Shown here: piece after piece, positions 50,634 through 59,080 of the stretch
Numbering within the stretch: the stretch's first letter is position 1
Layout: every line of letters starts with the position of its first letter
Assembly (NCBI RefSeq): GCF_052116585.1
Contig: NZ_JBQKKT010000001.1
Location: forward strand, 233,278-297,277
Origin: Luteococcus sp052116585
GTDB taxonomy: Bacteria; Actinomycetota; Actinomycetes; Propionibacteriales; Propionibacteriaceae
Length of the DNA stretch: 64,000 nucleotides
Direction: 5' to 3'
Translations under genes and position numbers: made by a program
The notes under the pieces: model-generated
Database searches by the model: none
Told to the model about the DNA's origin: nothing
What the model saw: the letters and a program-made list of their open reading frames with translations, nothing else

Positions 50634-52070
50634 TCAGAGGGCCCCGGTGCTGTCCTTCAGGCGGCTGACGTCGGCCGGGTGCATCAGGTTCTGCACCGAG
50701 AAGACGCGATCCAACGTCGCCTCGTCCAGCAGGCCCCGCTCCAACACCACCTCGCGCACCGACTTGCCGGTGGCGGCGCACTCCTTGCCGATCAGGTCGC
50801 CCTGGCGGTGGCCGATCAGGTCATTGAGGTAGGTGACGATGCCGATCGAGCTCATCACGTAGTTGCGGCACTGATCGGCATTGGCGGTGATGCCCCTGAC
50901 GCACTTGCTCTGCAGGGTGGTGCAGGACGAGGCCAGCAGCTTGATCGACTCGAACATGCACTGGCCGATCACGGGCTCCATCACGTTGAGCTGCAGCTGG
51001 CCGGAATCGGCCGCCATCAGGACAGTCGTGTCATTGCCGTAGACCTTGAGGCAGACCTGGTTGACGACCTCGGGGATGACCGGGTTCACCTTGGCGGGCA
51101 TGATCGAGCTGCCGGCCTGCATCTCCGGCAGGTTGATCTCGTTGAGCCCGGCTCGGGGGCCCGACGACAGCAGACGAAGGTCATTGCAGATCTTGGACAG
51201 CTTCAGTGCCAGGCGCTTCAACGCCGCGTGCACCATGACGTAGGCACCACAGTCGCTGGTGGCCTCGATCAGGTTTGGGGCCGGCACACAGGCATAACCG
51301 GTGACGTAGGCGAGCTTGCGCACCGCCAAGGGGGCATAACCCTTGGGGGTGTTCAGGCCGGTACCGATCGCGGTGGCCCCCAGGTTGACCTCCAGCAGCA
51401 GCCGCGCCGTGGCATCCAACTGCACGAGTTCCTCGTCCAGGGTGCACGACCAGCCGTGGAATTCCTGGCCCAAGGTCATGGGGACGGCATCCTGCAGCTG
51501 GGTGCGGCCCATCTTCAGCACCTCGGAGAATTCCTCGCCCTTGTGACGCAATTCCGTGGACAGTTCGCGCACGGCAGCGTGCAGACCCTTCAGGGCGGTG
51601 TAGACGCCGATGCGGAAACCGGTGGGATAGGCGTCATTGGTCGACTGGCTGCGGTTGACGTGGTCATTCGGATTGACGATGTGGTAGCTGCCCTTGGGGT
51701 GCCCCAGGTGTTCGAGGGCCAGATTGGCGATCACCTCATTGGTGGTCATGTTGAGCGAGGTCCCGGCGCCGCCCTGGAAGACGTCGATGGGGAACTGGTC
51801 CATGCAGCGGCCCTCGACGATCACCTGGTCACAGGCCCAGACGATGGCCTCGGCCACCTGCGACGGAATGGCCCCGAGCTCGGCATTGGCCAGGGCGCAG
51901 GCCTTCTTCACCTGGACCATGCCCCGGATGAACTCCGGAACCTGGTTGATCGTGACGCCGGAGATGGTGAAGTTCTCCATGGCTCGGGCGGTGTGGATGC
52001 CGTAATAGGCCTCGGCCGGTACCTCGCGGATTCCCAGGAGATCATCCTCCTGGCGAAAAGCGGAGCTCAT
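50634..52070 (-). CDS. aspA: Aspartate ammonia-lyase
   Basis: AspA splits aspartate into fumarate and ammonia. The 478-residue member of the aspartase/fumarase superfamily has HVNRSQSTNDAYPTGFR, MGRTQLQDAVPMTLGQEF and the signature GSSIMPAKVNPVIPE. In propionic bacteria this reaction supplies fumarate for succinate and propionate formation. I use the ATG at 52070, with GAAGGGAA about 10 bases upstream, rather than an in-frame start at 52142 that would run through the promoter. Confidence 0.95.
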   Translation of the reverse strand: MSSAFRQEDDLLGIREVPAEAYYGIHTARAMENFTISGVTINQVPEFIRGMVQVKKACALANAELGAIPSQVAEAIVWACDQVIVEGRCMDQFPIDVFQGGAGTSLNMTTNEVIANLALEHLGHPKGSYHIVNPNDHVNRSQSTNDAYPTGFRIGVYTALKGLHAAVRELSTELRHKGEEFSEVLKMGRTQLQDAVPMTLGQEFHGWSCTLDEELVQLDATARLLLEVNLGATAIGTGLNTPKGYAPLAVRKLAYVTGYACVPAPNLIEATSDCGAYVMVHAALKRLALKLSKICNDLRLLSSGPRAGLNEINLPEMQAGSSIMPAKVNPVIPEVVNQVCLKVYGNDTTVLMAADSGQLQLNVMEPVIGQCMFESIKLLASSCTTLQSKCVRGITANADQCRNYVMSSIGIVTYLNDLIGHRQGDLIGKECAATGKSVREVVLERGLLDEATLDRVFSVQNLMHPADVSRLKDSTGAL

Positions 52071-52094
52071 CAGGTGATTCCCTTCGAAATAATT

Positions 52095-52146
52095 CGGCCA
52101 AGATCGGATTGGCCGCAAATGATTCGGTGCTGACACAAACATGTCA
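52095..52146. promoter_or_regulatory. aspA promoter region with two inverted repeats
   Basis: CGGCCAA and TTGGCCG flank seven bases at 52095-52115. On the minus strand this repeat occupies the 17-base spacer between a possible -35 (TTGCGG) and -10 (GAATTA). A second repeat, TGACA and TGTCA with six bases between, lies at 52131-52146. Both could be operators for aspA. Confidence 0.4.
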
Positions 52147-52195
52147 TGGATTGGGGGCGCTCGTCAGCTGATCTGGGCCGTTGTCGTGAAAGCGG

Positions 52196-52201
52196 TAGGT
52201 T
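52196..52201 (+). promoter_or_regulatory. Leaderless -10 box (TAGGTT) for the phosphatase
   Basis: TAGGTT is seven bases before the ATG at 52209. Confidence 0.65.
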
Positions 52202-52208
52202 GGGGGCC

Positions 52209-53063
52209 ATGGAACTGCCCCAGATCAGTTGGATCGACCTGCCCGGCGTGGTGAACATGCGTGACCTGGGTGGCAAGCCCACCTCGGCCGGGACGGTGAC
52301 CCGGCACGGGGCCGTGATCCGTACCGACAACCTGCAGGACCTGCCTGCCGAGTCGGTGCGCCGCATCGTCGACGAGCTCGGCGTCACCGACGTGGTCGAC
52401 CTGCGCACCCCGGTGGAGCGGCGGGGGACCGGTGACGGCCCGTTGAAGGCCGAGCCGCTGACCTTCCACGAACTCACCCTCTACCCGGAACAGGCCGACG
52501 AGAAGGGCATCCCCGACGACCGCGACGAGGCACCCGATCGCCTGCCCTGGGAGGACGAGCAGGTGCTCGCCGATCGCAGCGCACACAGCCATGAGGAGCA
52601 CCTGGCCAACCACTACCTGGGTTATCTCTCGCAACGCCCGGACAATGTGCTCAAGGCCCTGCGCGCCATCGCCCACGCCCGGGGATCGGTGCTGGTGCAC
52701 TGCGCCGCGGGCAAGGACCGCACGGGCACCATCTGTGCCATGGCGCTGACGGAGGTGGGCGTGGACCGTGACGCGGTGGTGGCCGACTATGACGCCACCA
52801 ATGAACGCATCGAACTGGTCTTCCAGCGCCTGGCGAACACGCCGACCTATGCCGACGAGATGGCCGGCCAGACGGTGGCCGACCAGGCCACCCCGGCAGA
52901 GACCATGCGGATGCTGCTGGCCAGCCTCGACGAGCTCTACGGTGACGGCCCCGACGGGGGAGTACGCGCCTGGCTGCGTCGCCAGGGATGGAATGAGCAG
53001 GACAGCGCCGCGCTGCACCGCAAGCTGCTGGGGTCCGACGACAAGACCGAGGAGAACCGATGA
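52209..53063 (+). CDS. Tyrosine-protein phosphatase family protein
   Basis: The 284-residue protein belongs to the PtpB/Y_phosphatase3 group. It has VNMRDLGGKPTSAG near residue 17, VVDLRTPVER, and the P-loop VHCAAGKDRTGT that matches CX5R. The C-terminal region is helical with a TPAETMRMLLASL segment. Such enzymes dephosphorylate phosphotyrosine or phosphoinositides; the target is unknown. The last codons overlap the next gene by 4 bases. Confidence 0.9.
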   Translation: MELPQISWIDLPGVVNMRDLGGKPTSAGTVTRHGAVIRTDNLQDLPAESVRRIVDELGVTDVVDLRTPVERRGTGDGPLKAEPLTFHELTLYPEQADEKGIPDDRDEAPDRLPWEDEQVLADRSAHSHEEHLANHYLGYLSQRPDNVLKALRAIAHARGSVLVHCAAGKDRTGTICAMALTEVGVDRDAVVADYDATNERIELVFQRLANTPTYADEMAGQTVADQATPAETMRMLLASLDELYGDGPDGGVRAWLRRQGWNEQDSAALHRKLLGSDDKTEENR

Positions 53064-53851
53064 ACGATCTTCCCCGCGCCTGGCAGGCCAGGACCGGAGT
53101 CACCATGACCGAGACCACCGTGGAGGTGGCCGATGGGGCGATTCCCGCCAAGCTCTTCCGCCCCGAGCACGGCACGGGTGCCGGGATCGTCCTGGTGCAG
53201 GAGATCTTCGGGATCACCAACTACCTGCACCAGCGTGCCGCCGACCTGGCCGACGAGGGGTGGACGGTGCTGTTGCCCAATCTCTACTGGCGGGTGGGCG
53301 GTACCGTGATCACCGAGGACGACCCGGCGGCCCTGCCACACGCCATGGAACTGATGCAGGCCAACCCGTGGGACGAGACGGTGGGCGACATCCGTGACTG
53401 CGTCGCACACCTGCGCCAGCTGCCCGAGACCGGCTCGCGAGTGGCGCTGATGGGCTTCTGCTACGGCGGCGGGCTCGCCTACGCGGCGGCCTCCGGTGTG
53501 GAGGGTGACCAGCGTCCCGACGCCCTGGTCAGCTACTACGGTTCGGCCCTGCCGCAGATCGTCGACACGATCCCGGTGGTCACCGTCCCCAGCCTGCACC
53601 ACTTCGGCGAGGCCGACGAGTACATCCCCTTCGCGGAGGCGCAGCGGATCGCAGGCGTGATCGGGCAAGGAAGCGACGTGGAGTTCAGTTCCTGGCCCGG
53701 CGCTGGCCACGCCTTCGACAATCCGCTGCCGATGTTCCACCACGCACAGGCCAGCGAGGACGCCTGGAACGAGACCTATGTCTGGCTGCTGGAGCACCAC
53801 CCTGACGAGATCGACCGCAAGCCGGCCAGCCGTACCCTCACCGGTCGCTGA
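53060..53851 (+). CDS. Dienelactone hydrolase family protein
   Basis: The 263-residue alpha/beta hydrolase has IVLVQEIFGITNYL, the nucleophile elbow GFCYGGGLAY (Cys, as in dienelactone hydrolase) and the catalytic His in WPGAGHAFDNPL. No aromatic degradation genes are nearby, so the substrate is unknown. ATG at 53060 overlaps the phosphatase stop; an internal ATG at 53105 also fits the family start. Confidence 0.9.
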   Translation: MNDLPRAWQARTGVTMTETTVEVADGAIPAKLFRPEHGTGAGIVLVQEIFGITNYLHQRAADLADEGWTVLLPNLYWRVGGTVITEDDPAALPHAMELMQANPWDETVGDIRDCVAHLRQLPETGSRVALMGFCYGGGLAYAAASGVEGDQRPDALVSYYGSALPQIVDTIPVVTVPSLHHFGEADEYIPFAEAQRIAGVIGQGSDVEFSSWPGAGHAFDNPLPMFHHAQASEDAWNETYVWLLEHHPDEIDRKPASRTLTGR

Positions 53852-53918
53852 CCTCGGCACAGGCGCAGCCGGCGCCCAGACCCGGAATAGTCCGACCAGC
53901 CGCGGGGTTGCTACGGGC

Positions 53919-54761
53919 ATGACGAACACGATCGGTGTCACCGGAGCCAGCGGCCGCCTCGGCGGTCGAGTCGCACGACTTCTGGCGGAAGCCGGGATCG
54001 AGCAGACCCTTCTGCTGCGGAGCCCGGAGAAGGCACCGCAGCTGGCGGGAGCCGAGGTTGCACGGATGGCCTACACCCTCTCCGACGAGACGATCGAGTC
54101 GCTGAGTGGCATCGAGACCCTGCTCCTCGTCTCGGCGGGAGAAAGCGCAGACCGTCTGGCGCAGCACCAGGCGGTCATCGATGCTGCAGCCCGGGCCGGG
54201 GTGCAGCACGTCGTCTACACCTCCTTCATCGGGGCCGCCCCCGACAGCACCTTCGCCCTGGCACGTGACCACGGCTCGACCGAGGCGATGCTGCGCGAAT
54301 CCGGCATGGCATGGACCTTCCTGCGGGACAACTTCTACCAGGAGGCCTTCCTCGACTTCGCCGTAGACGGAGTCATCGCCGGTCCAGCCGGTCAAGGACG
54401 AGTCGCAGCCGTGGCCATCGACGACGTGGCGCGTGTCGCGGCCGCGGTCCTGCAGGATCCCACCTCGCACCGCGACGCCACCTACGACCTCACCGGCCCC
54501 CAGGCGCTCACCATCGCGGAGATCGCCGAGCAGATGACGCGAGTTGCTGGTCGCCCGACGCGTTACCAGGAGGAGTCCGTCGAGGAGGCCTACGCCTCCC
54601 GCGCCAGCTACCAGGCCCCTGCATGGCAGCTCGACGCCTGGGTCTCCACCTACACCGCCATTGCCGAAGGCGACCTCGAGCTCGTCTCGGGTGCCGTGGA
54701 GCAGGTGACCGGCCAGCCGGCGCAGAGCTTCGAGGAGACGCTGGCGGCCCGGGGCCACTGA
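53919..54761 (+). CDS. NmrA-like NAD(P)-binding protein, QorB type
   Basis: The 280-residue atypical SDR has IGVTGASGRLGGRVARLL at the start, a nucleotide-discriminating LLLRSPEKAPQL, and lacks a YxxxK active site. The pattern VVYTSFIGAAPDSTF and FLRDNFYQEAF fits NmrA/QorB proteins, which act as NADPH-dependent quinone reductases or redox sensors. ATG at 53919; AATAGT at 53886-53891 is a possible -10. Confidence 0.88.
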   Translation: MTNTIGVTGASGRLGGRVARLLAEAGIEQTLLLRSPEKAPQLAGAEVARMAYTLSDETIESLSGIETLLLVSAGESADRLAQHQAVIDAAARAGVQHVVYTSFIGAAPDSTFALARDHGSTEAMLRESGMAWTFLRDNFYQEAFLDFAVDGVIAGPAGQGRVAAVAIDDVARVAAAVLQDPTSHRDATYDLTGPQALTIAEIAEQMTRVAGRPTRYQEESVEEAYASRASYQAPAWQLDAWVSTYTAIAEGDLELVSGAVEQVTGQPAQSFEETLAARGH

Positions 54762-54779
54762 GCGCCGACGGCTGCGGGG

Positions 54780-54785
54780 TAGGCT
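54780..54785 (+). promoter_or_regulatory. Candidate -10 box for rarA (TAGGCT)
   Basis: TAGGCT is nine bases before the ATG, giving at most a leader of 2-3 bases. Confidence 0.55.
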
Positions 54786-54794
54786 CGTCGGACC

Positions 54795-56144
54795 ATGACT
54801 GACCTGTTCGGCAATCCCGATTCCGCGGAGCTCGCGGCCACGGGCGGCACGCTCGGCGGCGCCAGCCATGACCACCTGCCGCTGGCCGTACGGCTGCGTC
54901 CCCGCACGCTCGACGAGATCGTGGGTCAGCAGCACCTGCTGGGCGCCGGGTCGCCGCTGCGTCGGCTGGCCGAGGGCACCACCGCGATGAGCGTCTTCCT
55001 GTGGGGCCCGCCCGGGGTGGGCAAGACCACCATTGCCGCGGTCGTCTCCCAGGCCACGCAACGCCGCTTCGTCGAGGTCTCCGCCGTGACCGCCGGGGTC
55101 AAGGAGGTGCGCGCCGAGCTGGAGACCGCCCGTCGGGAACTGGCCCACGGTCGCGCCACCGTGCTCTTCGTCGACGAGGTGCACCGCTTCAGCAAGGCCC
55201 AGCAGGACGTCCTGCTGCCCGCCGTGGAGAACCGCCTGGTCACGCTGATCGCGGCCACCACCGAGAACCCGTCCTTCAGCGTCATCTCGCCCTTGCTGTC
55301 GCGATCGCTGCTGCTCACCCTCAAGCCGCTGACCGACGACGACATCGGGGTGCTGGTGGATCGTGGTCTTTCCGACGAGCGCGGGCTGGGTGGGCAGTTC
55401 CAGATCGAACCCGAGGCCCGCGACACCATCATCAGGCTGGCCGGTGGGGATGCGCGTCGCAGCCTCACCTACCTGGAGGAGTCGGCCGCCGGGGCGCGCG
55501 CCATGGGGCAGCAGACCATCACCTCCGAGATCGTCGAGAACTCCGTGGACCGGGCCGCGCTGCGCTATGACAAGGACGGCGACCAGCACTACGACGTCAT
55601 CAGCGCCTTCATCAAGAGCGTGCGCGGCTCCGACGTCGACGCCGCGCTGCACTACCTGGCTCGCATGCTGGAGGCCGGTGAGGATCCCCGCTTCATCGCC
55701 CGACGGCTGGTGATCAGCGCCAGCGAGGACATCGGCATGGCGGCACCATCGGTGCTGCAGACCTGCGTGGCCGCGGCCCAGGCGGTGCAGCTGATCGGCA
55801 TGCCGGAGGCACAGCTCACCCTGGCCCAGGCCACGATCGCCGCCGCCACCGCTCCCAAGTCGAATGCGGTCACCACCGCCATCTCGGCCGCACGCGCCGA
55901 TGTGCGTTCGGGGCGGATCGGGCTGGTGCCCGCCCACCTGCGCGATGCGCACTATTCGGGAGCCCAACAATTGGGGCACGGCAAGGGCTACATCTATGCC
56001 CACGACGCCCCGCACGCCGTCGCCCGGCAGCAGTACCTGCCCGACGAGCTGGCCGACGCCACCTACTACCAGCCCACCGACCACGGCAACGAGGCCGGCA
56101 TCAAGGATCGGCTGGCGACGATCAAGAAGCTGTTGGGGCGCTGA
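54795..56144 (+). CDS. rarA: Replication-associated recombination protein A
   Basis: RarA (MgsA) is a AAA+ ATPase acting at stalled forks. The 449-residue product has RLRPRTLDEIVGQQHLLG, Walker A FLWGPPGVGKTTIA, Walker B VLFVDEVHRFSKAQQD, sensor 1 AATTENPSF, and the C-terminal tetramerisation domain with GYIYAHDAPHAV. It converges with glsA and overlaps it by 23 bases. Confidence 0.96.
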   Translation: MTDLFGNPDSAELAATGGTLGGASHDHLPLAVRLRPRTLDEIVGQQHLLGAGSPLRRLAEGTTAMSVFLWGPPGVGKTTIAAVVSQATQRRFVEVSAVTAGVKEVRAELETARRELAHGRATVLFVDEVHRFSKAQQDVLLPAVENRLVTLIAATTENPSFSVISPLLSRSLLLTLKPLTDDDIGVLVDRGLSDERGLGGQFQIEPEARDTIIRLAGGDARRSLTYLEESAAGARAMGQQTITSEIVENSVDRAALRYDKDGDQHYDVISAFIKSVRGSDVDAALHYLARMLEAGEDPRFIARRLVISASEDIGMAAPSVLQTCVAAAQAVQLIGMPEAQLTLAQATIAAATAPKSNAVTTAISAARADVRSGRIGLVPAHLRDAHYSGAQQLGHGKGYIYAHDAPHAVARQQYLPDELADATYYQPTDHGNEAGIKDRLATIKKLLGR

Positions 56145-57078
56145 GACCGTCCTCGCTCGGTGGACGGTGCGAACCCATCACGTGCAATTCCAGCTCGCGG
56201 CTGACGATCTCGCAGGTGCGCACCCCGCGCACGCTGGAGCCGTGCTCGTTGAGGCGGGGTGACCACACCCCCAGGCCGAGCTTGCCGGGGGCGACGGCGA
56301 TGATTCCGCCGCCCACGCCTGACTTGCCGGGCAGCCCCACCCGGACCATCCACCAGCCGGCCTCGTCGTACATGCCAGACATGGTCATCACCGAGAGCAC
56401 CCGCTGGACCACCATCGGGTCGATCACCTGTTCCCCGGTGCCGGGGTGACAGCCCGAATTGGCCAGGGTGGCCGCGATCCAGGCCAGATCGGTGGTGGTC
56501 ACCATCGTCGCGCAGGCCGCACAGTAGTCACGGGTGGCCTGCACCGGTTCGTCGGCCAGTTTTCCGAAGGAGTGCAGCAGGTGGGCCATGGCCAGGTTGC
56601 GGTGCCCGCCCTCCAGTTCCTCCATGGCGATCTGGGCATCGGCGTGGAGTCGGCGTCCGGCCAGCTGTCCGTAGAAGTGGAGCAGCCGTGACATCCGCCC
56701 CCCGCTGGGCAGCAGCGAGGTGGAGGCGATCGCGCCGGCATTGATGAGGGCATTGGCCGGCCGTCCGGTCTCGTTCTCCAGGGAGATGCGGTTGTAGGCC
56801 TCCCCGGAGGGTTCGACGTCCACCACCGCGTCGACCGCCTCGAAGCCGGATTCCATCAGGGCCAGGGCATAGGTCAGCGGTTTGCTGATCGACTGCAGAG
56901 AGAAGGGGATCTCTGAATCGCCGGCCGTGTGCAGCTGGCCGTCCACCGTCGCCAGCGCGATGCCGAAGGGATCGGGGTTGGCCTGGGCGAGACTGGGGAT
57001 GTAGGAGGCCACCTGCCCGTCGGTCTCGGGCAGGACCTTCTTGTGCACATCGGCCAGGAAACGGCTCAGGTCATCCAT
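56122..57078 (-). CDS. glsA: Glutaminase
   Basis: This beta-lactamase-fold glutaminase hydrolyses glutamine to glutamate and ammonia. The 318-residue product has the SxxK pair in FSLQSISKPLTYAL (about S63 and K66), EPSGEAYNRISLE, RPANALINAGAIA and GKSGVGGGIIAVAPGKLG. CAGGCT lies six bases before the ATG on the minus strand. Its last 23 bases overlap the end of rarA. Confidence 0.95.
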   Translation of the reverse strand: MDDLSRFLADVHKKVLPETDGQVASYIPSLAQANPDPFGIALATVDGQLHTAGDSEIPFSLQSISKPLTYALALMESGFEAVDAVVDVEPSGEAYNRISLENETGRPANALINAGAIASTSLLPSGGRMSRLLHFYGQLAGRRLHADAQIAMEELEGGHRNLAMAHLLHSFGKLADEPVQATRDYCAACATMVTTTDLAWIAATLANSGCHPGTGEQVIDPMVVQRVLSVMTMSGMYDEAGWWMVRVGLPGKSGVGGGIIAVAPGKLGLGVWSPRLNEHGSSVRGVRTCEIVSRELELHVMGSHRPPSEDGLSAPTAS

Positions 57079-57121
57079 GGCCCAAGCCTGTCATGGCGGT
57101 GAGGATCATGGCGACCGGGGA

Positions 57122-57451
57122 TCAATGACCCAGCAGGATCCACAGGTTGACGACGAAGCCGGCCAACAGGGGCAGCACCATGAACAGCAGCATCAGACGG
57201 CCGGCGCGGCGGTGTCGTGCGCGGTCGGGGTTCAGCGAACTGGCCAGGGCCAGACCCGGCGCGGTGAGGTCCGTCAGACCCAGGTTCTGGGCGTCGACGG
57301 GAATCACCTCCATCGCGGCCGCCTCGTGGCTGAGACGCTCGGTGCGTGGGGTCCGTGCGGGGGCATCGACGATCGGGGCGACGGGGTGCTTGCCGCCAAG
57401 GTCCCAGAGCCCGCCCCCGACAGCGTCGCTGTGTCCGCCCGCGTCAACCAT
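57122..57451 (-). CDS. Small tail-anchored membrane protein, unknown
   Basis: The 109-residue product has a Gly-rich N-terminus and a single C-terminal membrane helix (LMLLFMVLPLLAGFVVNLWI) ending the protein. The start is uncertain: ATG at 57451 has CACGAT six bases upstream, while an in-frame GTG at 57472 has no such box. No family is recognised. Confidence 0.6.
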   Translation of the reverse strand: MVDAGGHSDAVGGGLWDLGGKHPVAPIVDAPARTPRTERLSHEAAAMEVIPVDAQNLGLTDLTAPGLALASSLNPDRARHRRAGRLMLLFMVLPLLAGFVVNLWILLGH

Positions 57452-57577
57452 GGAGCCATCGTGCGCCCTCACGGGGTCAGGGACAAGCCCGGCGCCCCAC
57501 GGTTGGTTCTGTTCTTCGAGATACCCGAGCGGGCGGGCAGCGGGACGACGTGGAGGTGGGCCCTCACCGCTGTCGCC

Positions 57578-59062
57578 TCACCAGGGGAAGGGCCGGTAGT
57601 CCTTCAGGAAGACGCCGTAGAGGTCGGTGCCCTGTTCCCCTTGCACGATCGGGTCGTGGACGCGGGCTGCGCCGTCGACCAGGTCGAGCGGGGCATGCCA
57701 CCCCTCGGCGGCGATGCGCAGCTTCTCGTCGTGGGGACGCTCGTCGGTGATCCAACCGGTGTCGACAGCGGTCATCAGGATGCGGTCGGTCTCGAACATC
57801 TCTTGGGCGCTGGTGCGGGTCAGCATGTTCAGGGCGGCCTTGGCCATGTTGGTGTGCGGGTGGCCGGCGCCCTTGTAGCGGCGGGCGAACTGTCCCTCCA
57901 TGGCTGAGACGTTCACGATGTACTTGCGACGGGCCGTGCTGGCGCGCATCGCCTCCCGCAGTCGACTGATCAGGATGAAGGGCGCGGTGGAATTGCACAA
58001 TTGCACTTCCAGCATCTCCAGCGGATCCACCTGGTCCACGGTCTTGGTCCAGGAGTTCTCCGTCGCCAGGTCTGGCAGCAGGCCACCGGCGTCGATGGCG
58101 GTCCCGGCCAGGTGCCGTTCCAGCGAGGCATGGCCCGCCTCGAGTGCCAGGGCGGTCAGCTCCGCGGCGGACTGGCTCGCCAACTCACCCGACAGGCTTC
58201 CTCCCGCCCCGACCAGCGCTGCGGGGTGCGCCTCGCTGATCCGGTCGAAGGTGACCATCTTTGGCAGGGGCCGGTCGGTCGGCAGCGCGGCCTTCTCGCC
58301 CTCGACGAGGTGCGAGTAGGCGCCGGGGGAGCGCCGCACCGTCTGAGCGGCATTGTTGACCAGGATGTCCAGCGGACCGCCGGCGGCCACCTCGTCCGCA
58401 AGGCCCACCACCTGGGTGGGGTCCCGCAGGTCGATGCCGACGATGCTGAGCCGGTCGATCCACTGCTCGCTGTCCGGCAAGGAGCTGAACCGCCGAGCGG
58501 CATCGTGCGGGAAGCGCGTGGTGATCGTCAGATCGGCACCATCACGCAGCAGCCGCAGCGCGATGTACATGCCGATCTTGGCCCGCCCCCCGGTCAGCAG
58601 GGCGCGGCGTCCGCGCAGGTCGCATCCCTGGTCACGCTTCGCGCGGTTGAAGCTCGCGCATTCGGGACACAGTCCGTGGTAGAAGGCGTCGATGGTTGTG
58701 TAGGCCACTTTGCAGATGTAGCAGTCTCGTGCCTCCTTGAGCTCACCGGCGGTGTCCCCCGGAATGTGCGAGACCAGGGGCAGTCCCGCCGTCTCGTCGT
58801 CGATGCGCTCCGGTGAGCCCGTCGCGGTGAGAGCAAGGATCGCATTGTCGTGGGCGATCACCGGTGCCTTTGCGGCCCGGCGACGGCGAGCCTTGATGGT
58901 GCGGTTCATCCTGTTGACCGCCTGCTTGAAGGCGATCTGGTCGGGATGTTCGAGCTCAAGCTCGGCGATCTGCTCCATCAGGCGTAGTGCCCGCGACATC
59001 TCGGCGGGGTCCACCCCGGGGCCGAAGGCGTCGTCGTCGGGTCGTCCGGGCTGCATCTTCAC
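57578..59062 (-). CDS. SDR-fold protein with N-terminal zinc ribbon
   Basis: The 494-residue protein has a helical N-terminus (1-70), a zinc-ribbon with Cys 114, 117, 132 and 135 (CYICK and CPECA), and a Rossmann domain with LTGGRAKIGMYIALRL (about 156-171) and LVNNAAQTV. A serine is present in IVNVSAMEG (S386), but the expected YxxxK reads T404-x3-K408 in HTNMAKAALNM. The catalytic tyrosine therefore seems absent, so it may not be a normal oxidoreductase. GTG at 59062 has TAGGAT seven bases upstream. Confidence 0.85.
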   Translation of the reverse strand: MKMQPGRPDDDAFGPGVDPAEMSRALRLMEQIAELELEHPDQIAFKQAVNRMNRTIKARRRRAAKAPVIAHDNAILALTATGSPERIDDETAGLPLVSHIPGDTAGELKEARDCYICKVAYTTIDAFYHGLCPECASFNRAKRDQGCDLRGRRALLTGGRAKIGMYIALRLLRDGADLTITTRFPHDAARRFSSLPDSEQWIDRLSIVGIDLRDPTQVVGLADEVAAGGPLDILVNNAAQTVRRSPGAYSHLVEGEKAALPTDRPLPKMVTFDRISEAHPAALVGAGGSLSGELASQSAAELTALALEAGHASLERHLAGTAIDAGGLLPDLATENSWTKTVDQVDPLEMLEVQLCNSTAPFILISRLREAMRASTARRKYIVNVSAMEGQFARRYKGAGHPHTNMAKAALNMLTRTSAQEMFETDRILMTAVDTGWITDERPHDEKLRIAAEGWHAPLDLVDGAARVHDPIVQGEQGTDLYGVFLKDYRPFPW

Positions 59063-59069
59063 CCGGGCG

Positions 59070-59075
59070 ATCCTA
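59070..59075 (-). promoter_or_regulatory. Leaderless -10 box (TAGGAT) for the zinc-ribbon SDR
   Basis: On the minus strand TAGGAT is seven bases before the GTG at 59062. Confidence 0.6.
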
Positions 59076-59080
59076 GACGG

